Of a stretch of 9,960 nucleotides of DNA, positions 1 through 5,921 are shown piece after piece (within the stretch, counting starts at the first letter, position 1; each line of letters starts with the position of its first letter). The stretch is taken from assembly GCA_030616465.1 (NCBI GenBank), contig JAUWXH010000029.1, positions 1 to 9,960 on the forward strand, read 5' to 3'. The stretch is from Planctomycetota bacterium (lineage in GTDB: Bacteria; Planctomycetota; Phycisphaerae; UBA1845; Fen-1342). A program made the translations under genes and the position numbers. A model generated the notes under the pieces. That model had not been told where the DNA came from. It saw only the letters and a list, made by a program, of their open reading frames with translations, and searched no databases.

Positions 1-2
1 AG

Positions 3-1115
3 GTGAATAGCCCGCTGGACGCTCCGGGCGGTGGAGCGACGCACGCGGCCGGATTGGCCTGTGCCCTGCGGCAAAAGGGCCTGCGGGTCTCGGTGCTTTG
101 CACTGGTTGGTCACACGGACCCAACAACGGCCGGCTCGGCACAATTGTCGCCCGTCGGCCGGCGAACCTGCCCTTGCTCTGGCGCTGGCCGCCGTGGGGA
201 ACGCTGCCGTCCTGGGTTCGCACCATCCGTAAACACACGGCCGGCGTCGATGCGATCGTCGCCCTTTCGGCGGAGATGGCCGTCGCCAGCCGGGTGGCGC
301 GACCTCGCCTGCCCGTTGTTTACTGCCCGGCGGCGCTGGCCGGCTACGAACGTCCGGCGGGGCGGTTGACTTCTTTCCAGCGCTGCGAGCGCGCCGCCTT
401 TCGCCGGGCTGCGGGCGTGCTCTACCCGGCGCCGGCTGTGCGCGAAGCGGTCGAAGGGCTGTACGGACCGCTGGCCACGCCCGCCGCGGTATGCCCTTTG
501 GGTGTCGAGTGTGACCACCTCGATGCCCGCGCGGGCACGCGAGCTGCGCTGGGCATACCGCCCGACGCCTTCGTCCTGCTCACCGTCGGCGTTCTCAACG
601 CGAACAAGGGGCAGACCACCATCGCCCGCAGCTTGCCGAAAGCGGCCCGTTCCAACTGGTGGTGGGTTCTCGTCGGCGACGGGCCGGATCGTCCCTCCGT
701 CGAAGCGGTGCTCCACGGGACGAGCCTGGAAGCCCGGACGGTTTTCGTCGGCAATGCCCCGCGTGTGGCAGACTGGTACGCGGCGGCGGACGTGCTCGTT
801 TCGGCCAGTCGCTGCGAGACTTTCAGCCTGGTGTGTGCCGAGGCGCTGGCGGCCGGCTTGCCGGTGGTCCTGCCGGCGAATCGGCCCGGCTCAACGCTCA
901 GTCCGCTGGCCGAGCTCGTCACCGCGCACCAGCTTGGTTGTACGTTCGAGCGCGAGCAGCCCGAAACGCTCCCGCGAGTTCTTACGGACATCGCCGCGGA
1001 CGCGGACGAACGCGCGCGAATGGGGGCGCGGGCACGCGAGTTCGCGCGGACACACTTCTCCTGGGACCGCTACGCCGCACGCGTGCTGGAATTGGCCGCC
1101 GGCTGTTCTCGCTAA
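3..1115 (+). CDS. GT4-type (GT-B fold) glycosyltransferase, 5'-truncated by the window edge
   Basis: Probable retaining glycosyltransferase of the GT4/group 1 superfamily, moving a sugar from a nucleotide-sugar donor to a glycan or lipid acceptor at the cytoplasmic face. The visible 370 residues begin inside the N-terminal acceptor domain: the glycine-rich loop SPLDAPGGGATHAAGLA normally follows a first beta strand, so the true start lies a few codons upstream and the GTG at position 3 is only the first in-frame candidate. The C-terminal donor domain starts near residue 188 (FVLLTVG) and contains NKGQ (Lys202), LVGDGP (224-229), a VADWYAAADVLVSAS segment (255-269) and the E-x7-E motif, Glu272 to Glu280 (ETFSLVCAE), followed by AGLPVV. 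The Arg usually present in the VGR.....KG phosphate-binding motif is Val197 here. The gene converges on etfA. Donor and acceptor cannot be told from sequence. The family call is firm and the role unknown. Confidence 0.88.
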   Translation: MNSPLDAPGGGATHAAGLACALRQKGLRVSVLCTGWSHGPNNGRLGTIVARRPANLPLLWRWPPWGTLPSWVRTIRKHTAGVDAIVALSAEMAVASRVARPRLPVVYCPAALAGYERPAGRLTSFQRCERAAFRRAAGVLYPAPAVREAVEGLYGPLATPAAVCPLGVECDHLDARAGTRAALGIPPDAFVLLTVGVLNANKGQTTIARSLPKAARSNWWWVLVGDGPDRPSVEAVLHGTSLEARTVFVGNAPRVADWYAAADVLVSASRCETFSLVCAEALAAGLPVVLPANRPGSTLSPLAELVTAHQLGCTFEREQPETLPRVLTDIAADADERARMGARAREFARTHFSWDRYAARVLELAAGCSR

Positions 1116-1139
1116 CAGGTGGGCTTTCCCCCGGCCCCA

Positions 1140-1161
1140 CGGCCGGCAGGGGCGCCGGCCG
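1140..1161. terminator. G+C-rich hairpin between convergent genes, candidate bidirectional terminator
   Basis: A perfect 8-bp inverted repeat, cggccggc (1140-1147) and gccggccg (1154-1161), encloses a 6-nt loop. It lies in the 70-bp gap between the convergent glycosyltransferase and etfA stop codons, where a two-way terminator would be expected. No T-tract follows on either strand, so it is not a canonical intrinsic terminator. Chance G+C-rich self-complementarity is possible. Confidence 0.42.
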
Positions 1162-1185
1162 CTACCTTACGGTTCACGCGCTGCC

Positions 1186-2169
1186 TTACCGCTCCAGTTT
1201 CTTGATCTCCGCGGTGAGCAGCGGGACGACCTTGAACAGGTCGGCCACGATGCCGTAGTCGGCAACCCTGAACATCGGCGCCTCGGGATCGGTGTTGACC
1301 GCTACGATTACCTTGCTGCCGCGCATCCCCGCCATATGCTGGATGGCCCCGCTGATGCCGAACGCGAAATACAGCTTGGGCGTGACCGTCTTGCCGGTCA
1401 GGCCGACTTGGCGGGTGTGGGGCTGATAGCCGGCGTCGCAGGCGGCCCGGGAGGCACCGACCGCGGCGTCCAGCTCCTTGGCCAGGTCGAACAGAATCTT
1501 GAAGTTGTCCTCGTTCTTCAGCGCCCGCCCCCCGGAGACGATGATATCCGCTTCGGTTACGTCCTTGATATCCCCGCCGGTCTTGGCGATCTCTTTGACG
1601 TCGATGCGCTCGTCGCCTGACGCGGGTTCGAAGCTCAACGCTTCCCGTTGCGCGCCGCCGGCGCCGCTGGGCGCCGCAAACGTATTCGGCCGCACCGAGG
1701 CGATCGCCGGCCGATCCGCCGGGAGCGTGACGTGGCAGGTCGCCTTGCCGTTGTAGATCGGCCGCACAACGTCGAGCGCGCCGCCGTCGTTGATTTGCAG
1801 CTCGATCACGTCGGTGGCCAGGGCGGCCTTGGTGCGGACGGCGACCCGCGGGGACAGGTCGCGCCCCATGAACGTCGCCGGCAGCAGCGTCACTTTCGGA
1901 TCGACCTTCTGCACTGCCGCCGTCAGGGCCGTGCGGTAGCGCAGCGCCGAGTACATCGCCAGGCTCGGATCGCTGATCGTGATGATGCGCTCGACGCCGG
2001 CTTTGTCGATGGCCGTCGCGGCGTTGTCGATGGCGTCGCCGATCACGCACGCCACCACCTGGCCGCCGGTCTTTTCCGCCAGGGCCTTGGCGGGCGTAAC
2101 GATTTGCAGCGCTGCCGGATGGAGCTTGTCGTTTCTCTGTTCCGCGAAGATGAAGATGTCGTTGGTCAT
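1186..2169 (-). CDS. etfA: Electron transfer flavoprotein subunit alpha
   Basis: Alpha subunit of the ETF heterodimer, which holds the redox-active FAD and passes electrons from acyl-CoA and other dehydrogenases to a membrane ETF:quinone oxidoreductase. The 327-residue protein, from [11 protein letters not shown], has an N-terminal alpha/beta domain (about 1-190) and the conserved C-terminal FAD domain: SGGRALK (212-218), [10 protein letters not shown] (238-247), QVGLTGK (254-260), [12 protein letters not shown] (271-282), NTDPEAP (292-298) and [15 protein letters not shown] (302-316). These match the mitochondrial-type alpha subunit closely and length is normal. An in-frame ATG at 2220 would add 17 residues, but they translate a G+C-rich tandem repeat and do not resemble the family, so ATG at 2169 was chosen; no clear Shine-Dalgarno precedes it. 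It lies 54 bp after etfB, probably in one transcript. No dehydrogenase or ETF-quinone oxidoreductase gene is in view. Confidence 0.96.
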   Translation of the reverse strand: MTNDIFIFAEQRNDKLHPAALQIVTPAKALAEKTGGQVVACVIGDAIDNAATAIDKAGVERIITISDPSLAMYSALRYRTALTAAVQKVDPKVTLLPATFMGRDLSPRVAVRTKAALATDVIELQINDGGALDVVRPIYNGKATCHVTLPADRPAIASVRPNTFAAPSGAGGAQREALSFEPASGDERIDVKEIAKTGGDIKDVTEADIIVSGGRALKNEDNFKILFDLAKELDAAVGASRAACDAGYQPHTRQVGLTGKTVTPKLYFAFGISGAIQHMAGMRGSKVIVAVNTDPEAPMFRVADYGIVADLFKVVPLLTAEIKKLER

Positions 2170-2173
2170 TGTT

Positions 2174-2205
2174 GAGGGTCCCGGGGGCCGAGGGTCCAAG
2201 GGGCC
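2174..2205. repeat. 16-bp tandem direct repeat in the etfB-etfA gap
   Basis: Two adjacent 16-bp units, 2174-2189 (gagggtcccgggggcc) and 2190-2205 (gagggtccaaggggcc), match at 14 of 16 positions. They fill most of the 54-bp gap between etfB and etfA and end 4 bp from the etfA start codon, taking the place of a normal ribosome binding site. Their function is unknown. They may be a dispersed low-complexity repeat or an mRNA structure that tunes translation of etfA. Confidence 0.7.
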
Positions 2206-2223
2206 AAGCGTTTCCGACAACCG

Positions 2224-3018
2224 TTAAATCGCCTTGGCTTCTTCACGCAGCAGGCGAACGAGCTCGCGAACCGCCTCGTCCGGTTCGCCGTCGAGGATTT
2301 TGCCCGGCGGTCGTTCGGGCGGCGGCTCGAGGGTGTGCATGGTGCTGCCGCCGACGCCGGCCGTCGCTTCGGCGAACCCGGGCACGTCCGCGGCAGTCAA
2401 CTTGCGAACGGGCTTCTTCTTGGCCTTCATCAGGTTGGGCAGCGAGGGATAGCGCATCTCGCCCAGGCCCTTTTCGCACGTGATCAGGGCCGGCAACGAA
2501 ACCTGCACCACCTCGTCGGCTCCCTCGATCCGCCGGTTGGCGACGAGGGACTTACCGTCGTCGGCGAACTCCAGCTTGGTGACCACGCCGACGTGGGGGA
2601 TGTCCAGAAGCTCGGCCAGCGCCGGCCCGAGTTGCCCGCTATCCAGGTCGATCTCCTGCTTGCCCGCCAGGACCAGGTCGTACCCGCCAGCCTTGACCAC
2701 TGCGGCGATCAGGGCGGCGGTTTGCAGGTCGTCCAGCTGGTCGAAGGCCTGGTCCTCGAGGTGGATGGCGTCGTTGGCCCCCACGGCCAGGACGGTCCGC
2801 AGCGCCTCGGCGGCCTGGGCCGGGCCGACGATCAGCGCGGTGATGCTCTCCACGTCGGAGCGGGTCTCGCGCAGCCGCACGGCCTGCTCGATGGCGAACT
2901 CGTCGAAGGGGTTGACCACCATTTTCACGCCGGCCCGGTCGATGTCCTTGCCGTCCGAGCCGATGCGAATGACGGTGGTCGAGTCGGGCACCTGTTTGAC
3001 CACTACCAGAATCTTCAT
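2224..3018 (-). CDS. etfB: Electron transfer flavoprotein subunit beta
   Basis: Beta subunit of the ETF heterodimer. In classical ETFs it binds AMP and carries the recognition loop that docks on partner dehydrogenases. The 264-residue protein starts MKILVVVKQVPD and shows the family signatures: VVNPFDEFAIEQAVRLRE (34-51), LRTVLAVGANDAIHL (73-87), DLVLAGKQEIDLDSGQLGP (114-132, nucleotide-binding region), NRRIEG (161-166) and RYPSLPNLMKAKKKP (189-203). The last is the recognition loop, whose leucine contacts acyl-CoA dehydrogenases in the human protein. This pattern fits a classical ETF better than an electron-bifurcating one, though that is an inference. The start at 3018 matches family N-termini; a GGAG sits only 2 nt before it. 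It is the first gene of the etfBA unit and divergent from metF. Confidence 0.96.
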   Translation of the reverse strand: MKILVVVKQVPDSTTVIRIGSDGKDIDRAGVKMVVNPFDEFAIEQAVRLRETRSDVESITALIVGPAQAAEALRTVLAVGANDAIHLEDQAFDQLDDLQTAALIAAVVKAGGYDLVLAGKQEIDLDSGQLGPALAELLDIPHVGVVTKLEFADDGKSLVANRRIEGADEVVQVSLPALITCEKGLGEMRYPSLPNLMKAKKKPVRKLTAADVPGFAEATAGVGGSTMHTLEPPPERPPGKILDGEPDEAVRELVRLLREEAKAI

Positions 3019-3073
3019 CGCTCCGCTCTCTCTGGTTCATACAGCCGGATTTCGCCGGAAAAAAGGGCCTGGC

Positions 3074-3101
3074 AGTATACCGTCTCGGCTCACCAGAGCA
3101 A
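3074..3101 (-). promoter_or_regulatory. Candidate sigma-70-type promoter for etfBA
   Basis: Read on the minus strand, a -10-like TATACT (3074-3079; 5 of 6 to consensus) is preceded after 16 nt by a weak -35-like TTGCTC (3096-3101; 3 of 6). The -10 box lies 55 bp upstream of the etfB start codon in the 188-bp spacer shared with metF. Its A+T content stands out against the G+C-rich surroundings. This is prediction by eye only. Confidence 0.42.
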
Positions 3102-3206
3102 AGGCCCCGGATTTGACGAGCAGGGCCGCTTGCCCGCAAACTTACCCGCCGACGGCGTGCTCGAGGAGTATCGTCAGGCCGTCGTGGACGCGACACGCGA
3201 GACAAC

Positions 3207-4100
3207 ATGCGAATTCGGGAACTGTTATCCTGCGGCCGCCCGGTCATCTCCTTTGAGTTCTTCCCGCCGAAGGACGAAGCCGGGTTCGAGCGACTGCGCG
3301 ACGCGCTCGCGTCGCTGCGCGAGCTCCATCCCAGCTTTGTTTCGGTGACCTACGGGGCGATGGGCGAGACCCGCCGACAAACGGTCGAGCTGGTCACACG
3401 CCTGCGTGCGGACTACGGGATCGAGGCCATGGCCCACCTGACCTGCGTGGACGCCTCGCGCGACGAGTTGCGGGTCGTTTTGCAGCGGCTTAGCGCGGGC
3501 GGCGTCGAAAACGTGCTGGCGTTACGCGGCGACGGGCCCGATGACCACCCCTTCCAGCCCCACCCGGATGGGTTCGCCTATGCCAACGAGTTGGCGGCCT
3601 TCGCCCGCCAGTATTTCAACTTCTGCTTGGGCGGGGCGTGTTACCCGGAGGGGCACCCCGAATCGTCCTCTCCGGAGACCGATCTGGAGTATGCCAAGCT
3701 CAAGGTCGAGTCGGGCTGCGAGTTCCTGATCACGCAACTGTTTTTCGACACCCAGAAGTACTTCGACTTCGTGGCCCGGGCCCGCGCGATCGGCATCGGC
3801 GTCCCAATCATCCCCGGAATCATGCCGATCACCAACGTGGCCCAGATCGAGCGCTTCACGAAGATGTGCGGGGCGACGATTCCCCAGCCGTTGCTGGGCG
3901 AGCTTCGCCGGCTGCAAAGCGATCCGCAGGCGGTCCTGTCGATGGGCGTGGCCCACGCGACCGCCCAGTGCCTGGAACTGCTGCAGCACGGCGCGCCGGG
4001 GATTCACTTCTACACACTGAACAAATCGCCCGCCACGCGCACGATCCTGATGGCGATCCAAACCGTCTACCCGCCCGCCCGCACCCCGGCGGGAACGTGA
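3207..4100 (+). CDS. metF: 5,10-methylenetetrahydrofolate reductase
   Basis: FAD enzyme reducing 5,10-methylene-THF to 5-methyl-THF with NAD(P)H, supplying the methyl group for methionine synthesis; cytoplasmic. The 297-residue protein, the usual bacterial length, has a complete TIM-barrel signature set: SFEFFPPK (15-22, with Glu17 equivalent to E. coli catalytic Glu28), SVTYGAMG (46-53), HLTCVDAS (78-85), NVLALRGDGP (102-111, with Asp109 equivalent to E. coli Asp120), GGACYPEGHPE (142-152), ITQLFFD (175-181), IIPGIMPITN (201-210) and HFYTLN (267-272). The ATG at 3207 gives a normal N-terminus 11 residues before the first beta strand; no good Shine-Dalgarno precedes it. The gene stands alone, divergent from etfB. 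In some acetogens MetF works with ETF-like or Rnf partners, but this ETF looks classical and the adjacency may be coincidental. No metE, metH or SAM riboswitch is visible nearby. Confidence 0.97.
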   Translation: MRIRELLSCGRPVISFEFFPPKDEAGFERLRDALASLRELHPSFVSVTYGAMGETRRQTVELVTRLRADYGIEAMAHLTCVDASRDELRVVLQRLSAGGVENVLALRGDGPDDHPFQPHPDGFAYANELAAFARQYFNFCLGGACYPEGHPESSSPETDLEYAKLKVESGCEFLITQLFFDTQKYFDFVARARAIGIGVPIIPGIMPITNVAQIERFTKMCGATIPQPLLGELRRLQSDPQAVLSMGVAHATAQCLELLQHGAPGIHFYTLNKSPATRTILMAIQTVYPPARTPAGT

Positions 4101-4150
4101 GGGAAGCGGCGACTGCGCGAGGCAGCGTAATTGCGAGGGCGCGATGGGCG

Positions 4151-4274
4151 CTGTCATTCCGAGGGAGCGAAGGGCCCTGTCATTCTGAGGAAGCGAAGCG
4201 ACCGAAGAATCTCGTCACGCGCCGCGGAGATCCCCCGGCTACAACGAGAGACCCTTCGCTCCGCCAAGGGTGAC
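4151..4274. repeat. Imperfect inverted-repeat element between metF and the anti-sigma gene
   Basis: The 189-bp gap between the convergent metF and anti-sigma genes holds two direct copies of a unit of about 24 nt, 4151-4174 (ctgtcattccgagggagcg...) and 4177-4200 (ctgtcattctgaggaagcg...). A third copy lies in inverted orientation at 4252-4274 (cccttcgctccgccaagggtg...). The outer copies can pair as a long imperfect stem. The motif gtcattctgag..agcgaag with gaagaatctc is, from memory, a dispersed intergenic repeat in many environmental bacterial genomes. No coding potential is seen. It may also end transcription from both sides. Confidence 0.72.
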
Positions 4275-4289
4275 CATGAACGATCCGGA

Positions 4290-5162
4290 CTAGCGGTCGG
4301 GGCCCCGTGCGTAAGCGGGAAGCTGGCGGAGGAATCGGGCGAAATCAGCCGCCCCAGCGAGTTCGAGCAGCTGCTCTTGTTCCATCTGACTGCACAGCGC
4401 GAAGCTGACACGTTGCTCATCCCACTTGAGCACGTTCACCTGTCCCGCCTGCGCCACCTCGTAGGAGCGATCCGGACGGCCGCGATCGGGCGCGCCGTTG
4501 AAGGGACTGGCGGCTTTCAGTCTGACGCGGCGGTCGGCGCTGAACAGTGACACGACCTGGGCCTGGGTGTCTTGGCTTAGATAGTGCACGTGAATCACGC
4601 GCAGGTCGCGGACCGGGAAGCACTTGCAGGCGCCCCCCAGCACATATCCGTGAGCGCTCAGGTCGGCTACCAGCGGCTTAAAGCCCAGCTCCCGGGCCAG
4701 GAGCTCCCGTGCGTCCTGTGCCGACATGCCCCGGCAGTTGTGCGAATCGTGGTGCCCGTCCACCGCACATTTGCGGTAGATCCGGGCGAAATCTTCCGCA
4801 GAGACGTCTACGGCCGCCAGCGCGACGGAGCCCCCGCCGCTACCCGGCAGGTACAGCAAGACCGCCACCACGATGACAGCCGCGGCCGCCAGCCCAGGCA
4901 CGACGAATTTGATCAAGCGGCGGCGCGCCGTCCCCGACTGGGTATGCAGCCGCTGCCGGAGCCGCTGTTCCAACCCGGGCGGCAGCGCCTCAGATGCGAT
5001 CGCGCGCTGCGCGCAGCGGCGCAGGGCCTGCCAGCGTTCGACTTCCGTCCGGCACTTCTGACAGTCGGCCAGGTGGGCCTCCACAGGCGCACGCAGCTTG
5101 GCCGCCAACTCTCCGTCGGCGTAGACGGCAAGACGTGGTTGCATGTCCGAGCAGTTCGTCAT
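4290..5162 (-). CDS. Membrane anti-sigma factor with zf-HC2 (ZAS) domain and Cys/His-rich extracytoplasmic half
   Basis: Likely anti-sigma factor holding the co-encoded ECF sigma factor inactive at the inner membrane until a signal arrives. The 290-residue protein has a cytoplasmic N-terminal anti-sigma domain with the ZAS zinc motif His30-x3-Cys34-x2-Cys37 (HLADCQKC) plus Cys4, one transmembrane helix (about 84-104) after basic RRRLIK, and an extracytoplasmic region of about 185 residues. In that region DLSAHGYVLGGACKC (167-181), followed by HVHYL, resembles the sensor half of RsiW-like anti-sigma factors, but with extra candidate ligands: Cys132, His137, His138, His141, Cys143, Cys179, Cys181, His191, His193 and Cys257. 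These could bind metal or form disulfides, which suggests redox or metal sensing; this is inference. The start overlaps the sigma stop codon (ATGA), so translation is probably coupled. The zf-HC2 and membrane topology calls are solid; the signal is unknown. Confidence 0.87.
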   Translation of the reverse strand: MTNCSDMQPRLAVYADGELAAKLRAPVEAHLADCQKCRTEVERWQALRRCAQRAIASEALPPGLEQRLRQRLHTQSGTARRRLIKFVVPGLAAAAVIVVAVLLYLPGSGGGSVALAAVDVSAEDFARIYRKCAVDGHHDSHNCRGMSAQDARELLARELGFKPLVADLSAHGYVLGGACKCFPVRDLRVIHVHYLSQDTQAQVVSLFSADRRVRLKAASPFNGAPDRGRPDRSYEVAQAGQVNVLKWDEQRVSFALCSQMEQEQLLELAGAADFARFLRQLPAYARGPDR

Positions 5163-5722
5163 TGTTCGCTTGCCGGAATCAGTCGGTGCTCTCGGGCATA
5201 ATCGTGTAACGCTCGCGTCAGGGCTTGCCGGGCTCGGTGCAGCCGGCTCATCACGGTCCCGATCGGGACACCCAGAATATCCGCGATCTCTTGATAGCTG
5301 ACTTCCATGGTTCCCCAGAGCAGCAGGACGGTGCGGAACTCCGGCTGCAACTGGTCGATGGCTCGCTTGACCTCGCTATCGAGCTTCTCATAGTCCAGCG
5401 CCGGCGGCTCGCTGATCTCGCTTCCGGCACCCGGCGCCTCATGCATCTGCTCCATGTTCTTGTGGTCGGCCACGCGCGGCGCGCGACGCTCACGCGCCAA
5501 GCGATTCAGGAACGTGTTGTGCAGGATCTTCAGGAGCCACGGCTTGATGCCGAACTCGCGCATCTCAAACCGACTGAAGGCTTTATAGGCCTTCAAGTAG
5601 GTCTCCTGCACCAAATCCTCGGCCTCGTGCTCGTCTCGACAAAGCCGACGAGCCACGCGGTAAACCAGCTCGAGGTGCGGGACGGCCAGCTCCTCAAACG
5701 ACTTTTCGGCTTTGGCCGGCAT
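5159..5722 (-). CDS. ECF-family RNA polymerase sigma factor (RpoE-like)
   Basis: Alternative sigma factor that directs RNA polymerase to a stress or envelope regulon when released from its anti-sigma factor. The 187-residue protein has the two ECF domains only. Region 2 (about 14-80) includes DEHEAEDLVQETYLKAYKAF (core binding and -10 recognition) and KPWLLKILHNTFLNRLARE. An acidic linker spans about 81-118. Region 4 (about 118-172) contains LQPEFRTVLLLWGTMEVSYQ and EIADILGVPIGTVMSRLHRA, a helix-turn-helix that reads the -35 element. It is the first gene of a two-gene operon; its TGA overlaps the anti-sigma ATG. The ATG at 5722 gives a standard N-terminus, but no Shine-Dalgarno is seen, a G+C hairpin lies 12 nt upstream, and an out-of-frame ATG sits at 5729. 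ECF subgroup and target promoters are undetermined. Confidence 0.95.
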   Translation of the reverse strand: MPAKAEKSFEELAVPHLELVYRVARRLCRDEHEAEDLVQETYLKAYKAFSRFEMREFGIKPWLLKILHNTFLNRLARERRAPRVADHKNMEQMHEAPGAGSEISEPPALDYEKLDSEVKRAIDQLQPEFRTVLLLWGTMEVSYQEIADILGVPIGTVMSRLHRARQALTRALHDYAREHRLIPASEQ

Positions 5723-5734
5723 CAGGCATCCAGG

Positions 5735-5751
5735 GCCGGCCGCCGGCCGGC
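5735..5751. other. 7-bp hairpin in the sigma gene leader
   Basis: The sequence gccggcc (5735-5741), gcc, ggccggc (5745-5751) is a perfect 7-bp stem with a 3-nt loop. It begins 12 nt upstream of the sigma start codon, where a ribosome binding site would begin. It could limit translation of the sigma factor, or could be chance in G+C-rich DNA. Confidence 0.4.
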
Positions 5752-5852
5752 GTCCCTATCAGAAGAACCAAACAGTGGTACAGACTATTCCGCATATCTC
5801 CAAACCCCTGTGATTATCCCCGCTCAACTGGCGGTCGGCCACACCGCGGGGG

Positions 5853-5858
5853 TACAAT
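5853..5858 (+). promoter_or_regulatory. Candidate -10 element for the secreted hydrolase
   Basis: TACAAT (5 of 6 to the sigma-70 -10 consensus) lies 63 bp before the hydrolase start codon in the 199-bp spacer shared with the sigma operon. No good -35 hexamer is found at 16-18 bp. The rest of the spacer contains an A+T-richer island at about 5755-5820 that probably carries the divergent sigma-operon promoter, but I could not assign its boxes. Confidence 0.3.
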
Positions 5859-5921
5859 TTCCTCGGCGTTGGATGCCCGAACCAGGGCTGGCTCGCGCTA
5901 TTCTCACGCGGAGGGTCCGAC

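Noticed and set aside
502..1620. A 372-codon plus-strand frame spanning the glycosyltransferase end and part of etfA
   Set aside because: It crosses two strongly supported genes in another frame or on the other strand, and its composition is typical of out-of-frame translation.
1112..2050. A 312-codon minus-strand frame overlapping etfA
   Set aside because: It is shifted relative to etfA, highly Arg-rich and shows no motif; etfA explains the stretch.
2170..2220. N-terminal extension of etfA to the ATG at 2220
   Set aside because: The 17 extra residues translate the tandem repeat and do not match the N-terminus of any ETF alpha subunit I know.
3113..3142. Possible metF promoter with TTGACG as -35
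   Set aside because: The -35-like box is good (5 of 6), but the only hexamer near the right distance, CAAACT at 18 nt, is poor, so it was not listed as a feature.
3109..3206. Protein-like translation (LPADGVLEEYRQAVVDATRE) upstream of metF in another frame
   Set aside because: It looks plausible as protein, but the frame comes from a long shadow frame over etfB and runs into metF out of frame, and I recognise no family. It is treated as chance.
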